Below, in pieces: positions 7,189-17,127 of a stretch of 41,869 bases of DNA. The position numbers were made by a program, and so were the translations under genes. The notes beneath the pieces were generated by a model, which saw nothing but the letters and a program-made list of their open reading frames with translations, did not search any database and was not told where the DNA came from. Position 1 is the first letter of the stretch. Each line of letters opens with the position of its first letter. The stretch is from Flammeovirgaceae bacterium UBA2786 (lineage in GTDB: Bacteria; Bacteroidota; Bacteroidia; Cytophagales; Cyclobacteriaceae): contig DEIA01000006.1 in NCBI GenBank assembly GCA_002352225.1, forward strand, positions 633 through 42,501, given 5' to 3'.

Positions 7189-9366
7189 ATGAGAAACCTC
7201 GTCATTATTGCCTTGTTGTTTAGCGCTTTGACTTCAGCAGGGCAACCCTTTTCAAAAACGGAGATTAATCACTGGCAAGATCAGGCACAACGGGTAACTA
7301 TCATTCGTGATAATTGGGGAGTTCCCCATGTGTATGGAAAAACCGATGCCGATGCTGTGTTTGGATTTCTGTATGCACAATGCGAAGATGATTTTCCCCG
7401 TGTTGAGCTAAACTATATAACTTCAATGGGCCGGCTTGCAGAGGTGGAAGGAGAAGAAAAGCTTTATCACGACCTTCGCCAGCGATTGTTTTACGATACG
7501 CTTATGGCCGAGAATATTTACAAACAAAGCCCGGCCTGGCTTAAGCGCCTTTGCAACGCTTTCGCGGATGGAATTAATTACTATCTATACACACATCCCG
7601 AAGTAAAACCCAAATTGATTAAGCGGTATCAGCCCTGGATGCCCTTTCTGTTTAGTGAAGGAAGTATTGGGGGCGATATAGAGTCTATTTCAGTAAACCG
7701 CTTAAAGGAGTTTTATGGAACCGGTGAGCAAATCGTTCCGGAAGAAGTAGAGCATAATGAACCGGAACCCGAACCTCGTGGTTCCAACGGTTTTGCCATT
7801 GCACCAAAGTTAAGTGCCAGCGGTAATGCCTTGTTGCTGATCAATCCGCATACTTCATTTTATTTTAGGCCCGAGGTGCACGTTAGTAGTAGGGAGGGAT
7901 TAAATGCTTACGGTGCCGTTACCTGGGGACAGTTTTTCATTTATCAGGGCTTCAACGATTACTGCGGCTGGATGCATACCAGTAGTCAGGCAGATGTAAT
8001 TGACGAGTATCTTGAAACCATTGTGCGCAAACAAGATTCTGTTTACTACCAACATGGAGCCAATCAAAAACCAGTTATAAACAAAAAGATTGTACTGGCT
8101 TTTAAGTCCGGAAATCAGAAAATGTATAAAGAATTTACCGCACGGTTTACCCACCACGGTCCTGTAATTGCCAGGCAAGGCGAGAAATGGGTGAGCATTT
8201 CGTTAATGGTTGAACCGCTCAAAGCGCTTACCCAATCATACCAACGTACCAGGGCAAAAGGGTATAACGATTATAAAAAAGTGATGGAGCTAAAAGCCAA
8301 CTCGTCCAATAACACGGTGTTTGCCGATCGAACAGGTAACATCGCCTATTGGCACGGCAACTTTATTCCAAAGCGCAATCCGACATTCGATTGGAGTAAG
8401 CCGGTAGATGGAAGCAATCCCGATACAGATTGGAAAGGGTTACATGATGTATCGGAAATAGTTCAGTCTCTTAATCCCGCTAACGGATGGATTCAGAATT
8501 GCAACTCTACACCGTTTACCCTTGCGGGAAAGTATAGTCCCAATAAGAAAGACTTTCCAACGTATATGGCACCCGATGCACAAAATGCACGAGGCATAAA
8601 TGCAGAACGTGTGCTGGATCGCGAAAGCAAATACACGCTTGATAAATTAATTGCTGCAGCAAATGATCCCTACTTAGCAGGATTTGAAAATCTCTTGCCA
8701 GCCCTTATTAAAGCATACGATACGAGCGACAAGACTGTGAATGGCGATCTTAAAGAACCAATAGAAACCTTGCGTACATGGAATCTAAACTATGGCAAGG
8801 AATCAGTAGGAGCTGCACTGGCTATGTATTGGGGTGTTGAACTTAGGCAAAGAGTATTTTCGAAAATTGCACCGGGCAGCAGCCAGTTGGATATTATTAA
8901 CTACATGACTACTCAAACTACAACAGAAGAGAAACTAAATGCCTTGCGTACTGTGGTAAACGAATTCACCCGCGACTTTGGCAAATGGAATGTAGCCTGG
9001 GGCGAAGTAAATCGCTTTCAACGCCTTACCGGACAAATTAATGAAACGTATGATGATAACAAGCCAAGTTTGCCTGTAGCTTCAGCATCGTCTTTCTGGG
9101 GATCGTTAGCTGCCTTTGGTAGCCGTACATATACGGGCACGAATAAAATGTATGGATACGTAGGCAATAGCTTTGTGGCCGTAGTAGAGTTTGGTAAAAC
9201 AATAAAAGCAAAATCGGTATTAGCCGGAGGAAACAGCAACAATCCTGCCTCGCCTTACTTTACCAACCAGGCGGAGTTATACAGCAACGGCCAGTTTAAA
9301 GATGTGTGGTTTTACAGAAAAGATGTGGAAGCCCATGCAGTAAGAACATATCAACCAGGGAAATAA
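7189..9366 (+). CDS. Penicillin-acylase-family Ntn hydrolase
   Basis: A secreted 725-aa N-terminal-nucleophile amidohydrolase, in the family of penicillin G acylase and acyl-homoserine-lactone acylase. Signal peptide at about 1-18. The alpha-chain begins IIRDNWGVPHVYGKTDADAVFGF. A linker rich in Glu/Pro precedes RGSNGFAIAP, where Ser199 would be the new N-terminal nucleophile after autoproteolysis. The segment LLINPHTSF and the later NNTVFADRTGNIAYWHGNF are family landmarks. The substrate cannot be read from sequence; quorum-signal or N-acyl amino acid cleavage are both possible. It is monocistronic or loosely followed by purT (38-bp gap). Confidence 0.88.
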   Translation: MRNLVIIALLFSALTSAGQPFSKTEINHWQDQAQRVTIIRDNWGVPHVYGKTDADAVFGFLYAQCEDDFPRVELNYITSMGRLAEVEGEEKLYHDLRQRLFYDTLMAENIYKQSPAWLKRLCNAFADGINYYLYTHPEVKPKLIKRYQPWMPFLFSEGSIGGDIESISVNRLKEFYGTGEQIVPEEVEHNEPEPEPRGSNGFAIAPKLSASGNALLLINPHTSFYFRPEVHVSSREGLNAYGAVTWGQFFIYQGFNDYCGWMHTSSQADVIDEYLETIVRKQDSVYYQHGANQKPVINKKIVLAFKSGNQKMYKEFTARFTHHGPVIARQGEKWVSISLMVEPLKALTQSYQRTRAKGYNDYKKVMELKANSSNNTVFADRTGNIAYWHGNFIPKRNPTFDWSKPVDGSNPDTDWKGLHDVSEIVQSLNPANGWIQNCNSTPFTLAGKYSPNKKDFPTYMAPDAQNARGINAERVLDRESKYTLDKLIAAANDPYLAGFENLLPALIKAYDTSDKTVNGDLKEPIETLRTWNLNYGKESVGAALAMYWGVELRQRVFSKIAPGSSQLDIINYMTTQTTTEEKLNALRTVVNEFTRDFGKWNVAWGEVNRFQRLTGQINETYDDNKPSLPVASASSFWGSLAAFGSRTYTGTNKMYGYVGNSFVAVVEFGKTIKAKSVLAGGNSNNPASPYFTNQAELYSNGQFKDVWFYRKDVEAHAVRTYQPGK

Positions 9367-9404
9367 ATATTATTTTCGAGCCGCAAAATGAAAATTCCAA
9401 ATTA

Positions 9405-10595
9405 ATGGAGTCTATTTTAAAATTGGGTACACCGCTAACTTCATCAGCGATAAAAGTAATGATGTTAGGCTCAGGTGAGTTGGGCAAAGAAGTAGTAATT
9501 GAATTTCAACGGTATGGAGTAGAAGTAATTGCGGTTGACCGGTATGCCAACGCCCCGGCCATGCAGGTGGCGCATCGGTGGCACGTGGTTAATATGCTGG
9601 ATGGTGCGGCCCTTCGTTCGGTTATTAAAAAGGAAATGCCCCATATTATTATCCCCGAAGTAGAAGCTATTGCAACTGATACGTTGGTTGAACTTGAACG
9701 TGAAGGATTTCGTGTGGTGCCGAGTGCAAACGCTGCGCATTTAACCCTGAGCCGTGAAGGCATTCGCGTGCTTGCCGCAGAGCAATTGAAATTAAAGACT
9801 TCTCCTTATCATTTTTCTGCTACACGCACTGATTTTGAACAAGCTGTTCGCAGAATTGGAATGCCGTGTGTGGTGAAACCAATCATGAGTTCATCGGGTA
9901 AGGGGCAGAGTGTAATTAGAAGCGAAGCAGATATTGAATCGGCCTGGCAATATGCCCAGGAAGGTGGCCGAACGGGTGGTGGAAAAGTTATTATTGAAGG
10001 GTTTATTGATTTCGACTTTGAGATTACGTTACTCACAATTCGCCATAAAAATGGAGTTTCTTTTTGTGAACCCATTGGTCACCGGCAAGAGCATGGCGAC
10101 TACCAGGAATCATGGCAACCACACCCAATGAACAGTAAAGCTTTGAAAGAAGCACAGTTAATAGCCGAAAAAGTTGTGAATGCGTTAGGCGGATATGGGA
10201 TATTTGGAGTAGAATTTTTTGTAAAAGGAGATGAGGTTTATTTCAGTGAACTATCACCACGCCCGCACGATACCGGCATGGTTACCATGATTTCACAAGA
10301 TCTTTCTGAATTTGCTTTACACGTTCGTGCTGTTTTGGGCTTACCTATTCCGGTTATCCGGCAACTGGGTCCATCGGCCTCTTCGGTAATTCTGGTAAAA
10401 GGAAAATCGAACAATATTATTTACACTGGCATTGAAGCCGCTTTGCAGGAAGCCGATACACAGATCAGGATTTTTGGTAAGCCCGAAGTAAATGGCGAAC
10501 GTAGAATGGGGGTTTGTTTGGCGAGAGGCGAAAGTATTGAGTCGGCAAGGGCTAAAGCAAACAGAGCTGCATCAAATATAAGCTATGGGCTGTAA
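9405..10595 (+). CDS. purT: Formate-dependent GAR transformylase (PurT)
   Basis: An ATP-grasp enzyme that makes formylglycinamide ribotide from GAR, formate and ATP in de novo purine synthesis. The start is set at the ATG at 9405 (396 aa, E. coli 392); the open frame continues upstream to a GTG inside the preceding gene, but those 33 residues are unlike PurT. Landmarks are LGSGELGKEVVIEFQRYGVE, the glycine-rich ATP loop MSSSGKGQS, FDFEITLLT, HRQEHGDYQESWQP, and SELSPRPHDTGMVTMISQ. The call is firm. Confidence 0.97.
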   Translation: MESILKLGTPLTSSAIKVMMLGSGELGKEVVIEFQRYGVEVIAVDRYANAPAMQVAHRWHVVNMLDGAALRSVIKKEMPHIIIPEVEAIATDTLVELEREGFRVVPSANAAHLTLSREGIRVLAAEQLKLKTSPYHFSATRTDFEQAVRRIGMPCVVKPIMSSSGKGQSVIRSEADIESAWQYAQEGGRTGGGKVIIEGFIDFDFEITLLTIRHKNGVSFCEPIGHRQEHGDYQESWQPHPMNSKALKEAQLIAEKVVNALGGYGIFGVEFFVKGDEVYFSELSPRPHDTGMVTMISQDLSEFALHVRAVLGLPIPVIRQLGPSASSVILVKGKSNNIIYTGIEAALQEADTQIRIFGKPEVNGERRMGVCLARGESIESARAKANRAASNISYGL

Positions 10596-10616
10596 AGCCT
10601 GGGCTTGATAAACTAC

Positions 10617-11534
10617 TTATTCAATTCTTAGTGTATCGGCTGCAATAGAGTCTGTGGGTTCTGGCTCAGGTGGTGGGTTTAATTTAAGCCTCATGGTTTC
10701 AATCATGGCTTTTATCTCACCAATAACCAACTCGGGTTCATCATGATGAATAAAAGATCCACTCTTTTCTGTTACAATGTGCTTGAGTTGAGGAGCCTGT
10801 ATTTTCAGGTTTTCGTGAAATTGTACCCATAGAGCAATATCCGCAGCTGTAGCTCCGGCATCGCGCTCTTTTTTTGAAAATCTACCGGAAGTAAGCATGG
10901 TAATCGGAATATCAACCGGTAAACGTGTGCTTCGCATCAACTGTTCATCGTGTTGCAACATTTCCAGTTCTTTGCGTGTTGCTTTGGGCTTATTCACAAT
11001 ACCCAAATCAACCATATCTTTCATTCTTCTGCGCTGATCAGCACTGCGCGTATTCCTGATTGTATCCATAAACCCTTCATAGGCCGGATCGATTAAAACC
11101 ATCCCCATTACCTTACTGGGATATGAGTGCGCATACCACCGTGAAATAAAACCACCTAACGAATGACTGACAATTAAATACGGGGGTTCAATATCTTCCT
11201 TTTCTAATATTTCATTCAATTCAATAGCAAAATGCCCTACGGTACGTTCAGTATTTATTTCTTCCGACAAGCCTATACCGGCCCGATCGTATGATAATGT
11301 TCGGGTAAGGGTAGCGATCTCTTCCTGTATTATGCTAAAATTATTAAGGTCGGCACCGGCACCGGTAATAAAAATTACTACCGGGGTGCCTTTTCCTTTA
11401 TCCAGAATATGTTGTTTATGGCCATCAATTTCCACAAACCGGTCTGATGATTTTTGACTGCATGCAAAGGTACATACCAATACACATAAGGTTAAAATTT
11501 GATTAATGAAGATAGGCTTCTGCATGATATCCAA
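10617..11534 (-). CDS. Alpha/beta-hydrolase lipoprotein
   Basis: 305-aa predicted lipoprotein. The N-terminal hydrophobic stretch ends in the lipobox TFAC (Cys25), so it should be membrane-anchored in the periplasm or outer membrane. The hydrolase fold follows: an oxyanion region VVIFITGAGAD, the strand TLSYDRAGIGLSEE, and the nucleophile elbow SHSLGG, in which the second Ser is the nucleophile; the late His is probably in SFIHHDEPEL. The substrate is unknown. ATG at 11525 (MQKP) is an alternative start that fits the signal peptide better. It is convergent with purT (21-bp gap). Confidence 0.85.
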   Translation of the reverse strand: MDIMQKPIFINQILTLCVLVCTFACSQKSSDRFVEIDGHKQHILDKGKGTPVVIFITGAGADLNNFSIIQEEIATLTRTLSYDRAGIGLSEEINTERTVGHFAIELNEILEKEDIEPPYLIVSHSLGGFISRWYAHSYPSKVMGMVLIDPAYEGFMDTIRNTRSADQRRRMKDMVDLGIVNKPKATRKELEMLQHDEQLMRSTRLPVDIPITMLTSGRFSKKERDAGATAADIALWVQFHENLKIQAPQLKHIVTEKSGSFIHHDEPELVIGEIKAMIETMRLKLNPPPEPEPTDSIAADTLRIE

Positions 11535-11566
11535 AGATATTGATTTTGCTTAACCATTAAAAGACA

Positions 11567-11590
11567 AAAGGCGCTTGTGTTAGCGCCTTT
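11567..11590 (-). terminator. Rho-independent terminator after the cyclophilin gene
   Basis: AAAGGCGCT (11567-11575), a 6-base loop and AGCGCCTTT (11582-11590) make a perfect 9-bp stem. On the minus strand it is followed by TTGTCTTTT. It lies 24 bp after the cyclophilin stop. Confidence 0.85.
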
Positions 11591-11613
11591 CGTTTATGTG
11601 AGGTACTACCCGG

Positions 11614-12054
11614 TTAAGCTTCCGTTACAACTATCTTAATAATCTCATCGCCTTGCCGTATCTGATCAATTACATCTAATCCTTCTACTACCTTGCCAAA
11701 AACGGTATGGTTTCTATCCAGGTGTTTAGTTCGCTCGCGATTATGACAAATAAAAAACTGAGAACCGCCCGTATCGCGGCCGGCATGGGCCATCGATAGT
11801 ACCCCGCGATCGTGGTATTGGTTAGCTCCTGTTAGTTCGCATTTAATTGTATAGCCGGGGCCACCATTACCAATACCATTAGGACAACCACCCTGCACTA
11901 CAAAGTTGGGCAATACCCGGTGAAAAGTGAGCCCATCATAAAATCCCTTTTTAGCAAGATCCGTAAAGTTTTTAACTGTGTTTGGGGCATCGGTTTCAAA
12001 GAATTCCACCTTCATGTTTCCGTATGCGGTTTGTATTTCTGCCGTTTTCATCAT
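11614..12054 (-). CDS. Cyclophilin-type peptidyl-prolyl isomerase
   Basis: A single-domain cyclophilin of 146-147 aa that catalyses cis-trans isomerisation of Xaa-Pro bonds. The conserved core is NFTDLAKKGFYDGLTFHRVLPNFVVQGG, then GGPGYTIKCE, LSMAHAGRDTGGSQFFI and HTVFGKVVEGLDVI. The catalytic Arg is in FHRV. No signal peptide is present, so it should be cytoplasmic. The start is one of two adjacent ATGs (12054 or 12051); a longer frame to a GTG adds ten residues not seen in the family. The gene ends at a strong terminator and is divergent from the next gene. Confidence 0.95.
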   Translation of the reverse strand: MMKTAEIQTAYGNMKVEFFETDAPNTVKNFTDLAKKGFYDGLTFHRVLPNFVVQGGCPNGIGNGGPGYTIKCELTGANQYHDRGVLSMAHAGRDTGGSQFFICHNRERTKHLDRNHTVFGKVVEGLDVIDQIRQGDEIIKIVVTEA

Positions 12055-12157
12055 TTTTTTTGATTGTTTAAAAAAGAGGCACAAAGTTAATTTGTTTTAA
12101 CATTTAAAAAAGAAGGAGATTCTTGCATGATATACCTTGCGCCAATACCTTGTGTAT

Positions 12158-12640
12158 ATGTTGAAAAAACTTATCTGTATTCTACCGGCAATACTAGCAG
12201 GCATTGTAGTAATGGCTCAGGAAACAGAGCCCTATAAACCCGATAACGAGTTTGAATTCAAATTCGATTATTCTTTTAAAGAACGGCTGCGCCCCGAAAA
12301 ATCAGATTATGAAGCGCCTGATCCTGGAAAGAAAACAGTTACTACCGGACCATTACCCTACTTAAAAACAGAAGTTAAGGTATTAAGGTTAGGGACCGGA
12401 GAGGTGAGGTTGAAGGTGTTAAACCACAAAGGCACTACAGTAATTAACCGCAAAGCGAGCACCGATTTCGTTGTAAAAATTGACTGGGGATATAGTGATG
12501 ATGTGAAAGATCAAATTGTTTCGCATAAGTATTCAGTCTTGTTTTTGAACGAAGAAAAAGAAATACTTTCGCGAATTATACTGGAAGCCAACCCCGATGG
12601 TACCTTCTTTGTTAATGGCCAGAAAAAAGGCCGGTTATAA
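12158..12640 (+). CDS. Hypothetical secreted protein
   Basis: 160 aa from the ATG at 12158, which begins a clear signal peptide (MLKKLICILPAILAGIVVMAQ, cleavage after AQ). The frame is open back to a TTG at 12137, but this adds nothing. The mature part is charged and strand-rich, with a repeated acidic/aromatic EFEFKFDYSF segment and a C-terminal NPDGTFFVNGQKKG hairpin. I do not recognise a family. Probably periplasmic; possibly co-transcribed with the downstream PIG-L operon about 157 bp on. Confidence 0.7.
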   Translation: MLKKLICILPAILAGIVVMAQETEPYKPDNEFEFKFDYSFKERLRPEKSDYEAPDPGKKTVTTGPLPYLKTEVKVLRLGTGEVRLKVLNHKGTTVINRKASTDFVVKIDWGYSDDVKDQIVSHKYSVLFLNEEKEILSRIILEANPDGTFFVNGQKKGRL

Positions 12641-12797
12641 TTTGTAACCAAATCTTTTGTTGTGTTCAGATTATCTGAAATTAGTGTTAATCCTTTTCTC
12701 CACCAACAGATGAACAGCACCTTTGCCGCTGATACCGACAAGCAACCGTTTAATTATGGATCAATCGGGTTTATTAATTTTTCCCTTAATTCGTGCT

Positions 12798-15320
12798 ATG
12801 AGAATCCTGTCTGTATTTAAAATTTTTTCTCTTGTCTTGCTTACTTGTTATCAGGGGGTTGCGCAAACACAGCCCAGTGCAAGCGAGATAAAACTAAAAC
12901 TAAAGAAGCTAAACTTTTTAGGGTCGGTACTTTATGTAGCTGCTCATCCGGATGATGAAAATACACGTGCCATAGCTTATCTGGCAAATGATCAGCTGGC
13001 CGCTACTGCATATCTTTCTATGACACGCGGTGATGGTGGACAGAATCTGATTGGTTCAGAGATGGGTGAGTTGCTGGGTTTGATTCGAACGCAGGAGTTA
13101 ATGGCCGCAAGGCGCATGGATGGAGGAGAGCAATTCTTTACCCGTGCAATTGATTTTGGATTTTCAAAAAATTATCAGGAAACGTTGCAGATATGGAATA
13201 AAGATGAAGTACTATCGGATGTAGTGCATGTAATCCGGAAATTTCAACCGGATGTGATTCTTACCCGCTTTCCGCCAGATGAACGGGCCGGGCATGGGCA
13301 TCATACTTCATCGGCTATACTAGCGCAAGAAGCATTTGATGCAGCTGCCGATGCATTGCGCTATCCTAAACAGGTAAAAGAATTAGGTGTATGGCAAACC
13401 AGTGCTATTTATACCAACACAGGCAGGTGGTGGAATCAAACCATAAACGAAAACACCCCGGGTGTGTTAATGATTAATGTAGGAACGTATAGCAACCTGT
13501 TGGGAAAATCATACGCTGAGATTGCGGCCGAAAGCAGAACTCAACATAAAAGCCAGGGATTTGGATCGCCAGGAAGAAGGGGAGATGCTCCTGAATTTTT
13601 TGAGTTTGTAAAAGGGACTAAGGCCGATAAAGCACTTTTCGAAAAAGTAAACACAACCTGGACCCGCTTGGATGGCGGAGCTGCCATTGAACCGCTTGTT
13701 CTAAAAGCAATTAAAGAATACGATGAAGAAAATCCGGCAGCCTCAATACAAGCGTTATTAGAGATTCGTAAAGCTATATCGAAGTTAAGCGAGTCAGTAT
13801 GGAAGACCAGAAAATTGAATGAGGTAGAAAGCCTGATTAAAGATTGCACCGGTCTCTTTCTCGATGTTACTTCAAATCAACCCTTAATTGCCCCGGGTGA
13901 ACCGGTTCGGCTTTCTTTTGAATTGATTAACAGATCGGCTGTTCCTGTGTCAATAACAAATTTAACCTGTAGTAATCTTGGGTATGATTCTGCTTTTACA
14001 CTTCCATTAAAATATAACCAACCAGTTTTATTTCAGTCAACACAAACCATCATGAGGCAGGAATATTCTGCTCCTTATTGGTTGGCCCAACCACATGCAA
14101 GAGGGTTATTTACAGTTAACGATCCGGGCCTGATTGGTAAGCCAGAGAACGATGCCGCTATTGAGTTAATAGCCAGAGTAAATATTGCGGGCGAGGTGCT
14201 GGTAATAAAAATGCCCGTTACATATAAATGGACCGATCCGGTAAAGGGCGAATTGAGCAGGCCTTTTGAAATTGTGCCGCCTGTGTTTGCCACGTTTACA
14301 CAAAGTGTATATCTGATCAGGAATAAAGTATCTCAACCTGTTCGCGTTACACTCAAATCAGGTTCGCATAAAAAAATAACCGGCACACTGAAATTGGATA
14401 TTCCTTCCGATTGGGTTTGTAACCCACACTCCATTACATTTAATTTAGAGCATGCAAATGAAGAGCAGGTGTTTACCTTTCAGGTAACCGGAGGTAAAGA
14501 AGAAACAGATGCACAAATCAAAGCAATTGCCGAAGTAAACGGAAAGCCGTACTCTCTTTCATACAAACAAATTCAATACGATCATATTCCTACCCAAACG
14601 TTATTGCCTCCTGCACAAGCCCGTGCGCTTCGCATTGATGCAAACAAAGAAGGTACGGTGGTGGGCTATCTGAAAGGAGCGGGTGACGAAATCCCGGTTG
14701 CTTTACAGAATCTGGGTTATGAAGTATTGGAAATGAAGAACGAAGAAGTAACAGTGCTCAACCTAAAGCGTTTGGATGCGGTAGTGCTGGGAATACGCGC
14801 TTTGAATACAAATGAGCGGATCGGATTTTTAATGCCAGTATTGCATGAATATGTGAAAAGCGGTGGTACATTAATTGTACAGTACAATACCAGCAACGAT
14901 TTAGAGATAGATGCTTCAAAGATTGCCCCTTATCCACTCACGCTTTCGCGCGATCGGGTTACAGAAGAAGACAGCGAAGTTCGAATTATTAAACCGGATC
15001 ACCCGGCACTCAACACACCAAACAAAATAACAGCAAAAGATTTTGAAGGGTGGATTCAGGAACGTGGCTTGTATTTTCCATCTGCGTGGGATGCATCGTT
15101 CGATGCATTACTTTCCATGAACGACAAAGGTGAGCCTGCCCGGAATGGAAGTTTGCTTGTGGCGCAATATGGTGCGGGGTACTATGTATATACCGGGCTT
15201 TCTTTTTTCAGAGAATTACCAGAAGGTGTTCCTGGCGCTTATAAATTATTTGCCAATCTGGTTTCGTTAGGTAAATCCAAAGCCCAATCTTCAACAAAAG
15301 TAAAATCGAAAGTAAAATGA
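12798..15320 (+). CDS. Secreted PIG-L/LmbE-family deacetylase
   Basis: 840 aa from the ATG at 12798, which opens a signal peptide ending GVAQ. The N-terminal catalytic domain (about 40-290) has the zinc motif AHPDDE (His50-Glu54) and the later GHGHH (166-169) of GlcNAc-PI/mycothiol-type de-N-acetylases. The remaining 500 residues form beta-rich domains, including an NEW3-like segment near the middle and a ThuA-like/glutamine-amidotransferase-like C-terminus (GTLIVQYNTSNDL). The substrate is unknown; an N-acetylated sugar is expected. Its stop overlaps the start of a 38-aa ORF (ATGA at 15317), which in turn overlaps the symporter gene, so the three are very likely co-translated. Confidence 0.88.
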   Translation: MRILSVFKIFSLVLLTCYQGVAQTQPSASEIKLKLKKLNFLGSVLYVAAHPDDENTRAIAYLANDQLAATAYLSMTRGDGGQNLIGSEMGELLGLIRTQELMAARRMDGGEQFFTRAIDFGFSKNYQETLQIWNKDEVLSDVVHVIRKFQPDVILTRFPPDERAGHGHHTSSAILAQEAFDAAADALRYPKQVKELGVWQTSAIYTNTGRWWNQTINENTPGVLMINVGTYSNLLGKSYAEIAAESRTQHKSQGFGSPGRRGDAPEFFEFVKGTKADKALFEKVNTTWTRLDGGAAIEPLVLKAIKEYDEENPAASIQALLEIRKAISKLSESVWKTRKLNEVESLIKDCTGLFLDVTSNQPLIAPGEPVRLSFELINRSAVPVSITNLTCSNLGYDSAFTLPLKYNQPVLFQSTQTIMRQEYSAPYWLAQPHARGLFTVNDPGLIGKPENDAAIELIARVNIAGEVLVIKMPVTYKWTDPVKGELSRPFEIVPPVFATFTQSVYLIRNKVSQPVRVTLKSGSHKKITGTLKLDIPSDWVCNPHSITFNLEHANEEQVFTFQVTGGKEETDAQIKAIAEVNGKPYSLSYKQIQYDHIPTQTLLPPAQARALRIDANKEGTVVGYLKGAGDEIPVALQNLGYEVLEMKNEEVTVLNLKRLDAVVLGIRALNTNERIGFLMPVLHEYVKSGGTLIVQYNTSNDLEIDASKIAPYPLTLSRDRVTEEDSEVRIIKPDHPALNTPNKITAKDFEGWIQERGLYFPSAWDASFDALLSMNDKGEPARNGSLLVAQYGAGYYVYTGLSFFRELPEGVPGAYKLFANLVSLGKSKAQSSTKVKSKVK

Positions 15321-15433
15321 TAGAGGAAAAACCTCCGGTTTTTAAATCGTGGCGTAGCTGGTATGTGTTAATATTGGCGGTAATGCTTATACAAGTAATC
15401 TTCTATTTCTGGCTAACCCAACAGTTTTCATGA
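15317..15433 (+). CDS. 38-aa single-span membrane peptide
   Basis: A short gene that links its neighbours. It starts at the ATGA shared with the PIG-L stop, and its stop TGA (15431-15433) overlaps the symporter ATG (15430). The peptide begins MIEEKPPVFKSWRSWYVL and continues as one hydrophobic helix (about residues 17-33) ending FYFWLTQQFS. The double 4-base overlap, the good membrane helix and the charged cytoplasmic N-terminus make it a real gene rather than a chance frame. Tiny membrane proteins beside sodium:solute symporters are known (compare DUF3311), so an accessory subunit role is reasonable but inferred. Confidence 0.75.
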   Translation: MIEEKPPVFKSWRSWYVLILAVMLIQVIFYFWLTQQFS

Positions 15434-17127
15434 ATCTGTTAGACTGGATTATTCTGTTTGGAACGCTTGCCTTTATTGTGGGGTACGGTGCATGGAAAAC
15501 ACGCGAAACCAAAAACATTGATGGTTACCTAAAAGGCGACAACAACCTGAAGTGGTGGATGATTGGCGTATCTATTATGGCCACGCAAGCCAGTGCGGTA
15601 ACATTTCTATCTACACCCGGGCAAGCCATGGACGATGGTATGCGGTTTCTTCAATTCTATTTTGGATTGCCATTAGCCATGGTAATTATAGCGGTAACAA
15701 TGGTTCCTATATATTACCGGTTAAAAGTATACACCGCTTACGAGTACCTCGAAACACGATTCGATTTAAAAACCCGCACCCTTGCTGCTGTTCTATTTTT
15801 AATTCTGCGTGGGCTTTCGGCCGGCATTACGTTGTATGCACCCTCTATTGTGCTTTCTACCATCCTGGGGTGGAATATTATTTTTACTACGATATTGATT
15901 GGATTACTGGTAATCATCTATTCCGTTTCGGGTGGCACCAAAGCGGTTAGTTTAACACAACGCCAGCAAATGACTATCATTATGGGTGGCATGCTTCTGG
16001 CTGGAATTATGGCTTACTACAAACTGCCAGAGTCTGTCTCTTTTACCGATACCATACAGATTGCAGGAGAACTTGGTAAACTGAATATTGTTACTACAGA
16101 TTTCAGCTTAAGCGATCGTTTCAATATCTGGTCAGGTTTGTTAGCCTCTACTTTTTTATTTCTATCATATTTTGGTACAGATCAGTCGCAGGTGGCACGC
16201 TACCTCGGAGGCAAATCATTAACCGAAAGCAGAATGGGATTAATTTTTAACGGACTGCTTAAAATCCCTATGCAGTTTGTTATTCTTTTTATCGGAGTGC
16301 TTGTGTTTGTATTCTATCTCTTTAATCAACCACCTATTTTTCATAATCAAACGCTTAAAGAACGAGCTACCCAAACTACGTATGCCGACTCCCTGGCACA
16401 TTTACAAATTGGGTACGATAAAATTTATGCCGATAAACAGATTGCTATTAAAAATCTGGTTTCAGGAATTCAATCCGATAACGAAGCAATAATTCAAACT
16501 GCCAAAACGGATTATTTCCAGGCTAAAAGTAAAGAGGATAGTGTACGGGCCACGGTTAAGCGTACAATTGCTGCTGCAGTGCCCGGTGCCAAAACACAAG
16601 ACCGTGATTATATGTTTCTGAACTTTGTACTCAGCTATTTACCTCACGGTGTTATTGGATTGATCTTAGCTGTTATGTTTTCTGCGGCCATGGGTTCCAT
16701 GGCAGGAGAATTAAATGCACTTTCATCCACTACTACTATTGATATTTTTAAACGATCGATAAAACCAGCGGGGAGTGATAAATTTTATCTTAATGCCTCG
16801 CGGTCATTTACGGTAATGTGGGCTTTACTGGCAATGGTTTTTGCTGCATTGGCCAATCAGGCCGAAAACCTGATTCAATTTGTAAATATTGTAGGCAGTT
16901 TATTTTACGGAACCATACTCGGTATTTTTCTCGTTGCCTTCTACCTTAAGTCGGTTAAGAGTAATGCTGTATTTGTAGCGGCAATTATTGGCGAGGCTTC
17001 TGTTCTCACTTGCTACTTCTTTTTTTACGAGGAAATTGCCTTTTTGTACTACAACATTATTGGTTGTGTGGTGGTAGTAGTGTTTGCGTGGGTCCTCAGA
17101 ATTTTGGATAAAGAAAAACAAGATTGA
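15430..17127 (+). CDS. Sodium:solute symporter (SSS family)
   Basis: 565-aa inner-membrane transporter with about 13 hydrophobic helices and the SSS signature region (GGTKAVSLTQRQQM and FGTDQSQVARYLGGKS). A long soluble insert (about residues 300-390) between helices is rich in Lys/Gln/Asp. The late segment SAAMGSMAGELNALSSTTTIDIFK is typical of the family. It couples Na+ influx to uptake of a small organic solute. Co-translation with the PIG-L deacetylase and the 38-aa peptide suggests the solute is a product of that enzyme, perhaps a sugar; that is inference. Confidence 0.93.
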   Translation: MNLLDWIILFGTLAFIVGYGAWKTRETKNIDGYLKGDNNLKWWMIGVSIMATQASAVTFLSTPGQAMDDGMRFLQFYFGLPLAMVIIAVTMVPIYYRLKVYTAYEYLETRFDLKTRTLAAVLFLILRGLSAGITLYAPSIVLSTILGWNIIFTTILIGLLVIIYSVSGGTKAVSLTQRQQMTIIMGGMLLAGIMAYYKLPESVSFTDTIQIAGELGKLNIVTTDFSLSDRFNIWSGLLASTFLFLSYFGTDQSQVARYLGGKSLTESRMGLIFNGLLKIPMQFVILFIGVLVFVFYLFNQPPIFHNQTLKERATQTTYADSLAHLQIGYDKIYADKQIAIKNLVSGIQSDNEAIIQTAKTDYFQAKSKEDSVRATVKRTIAAAVPGAKTQDRDYMFLNFVLSYLPHGVIGLILAVMFSAAMGSMAGELNALSSTTTIDIFKRSIKPAGSDKFYLNASRSFTVMWALLAMVFAALANQAENLIQFVNIVGSLFYGTILGIFLVAFYLKSVKSNAVFVAAIIGEASVLTCYFFFYEEIAFLYYNIIGCVVVVVFAWVLRILDKEKQD

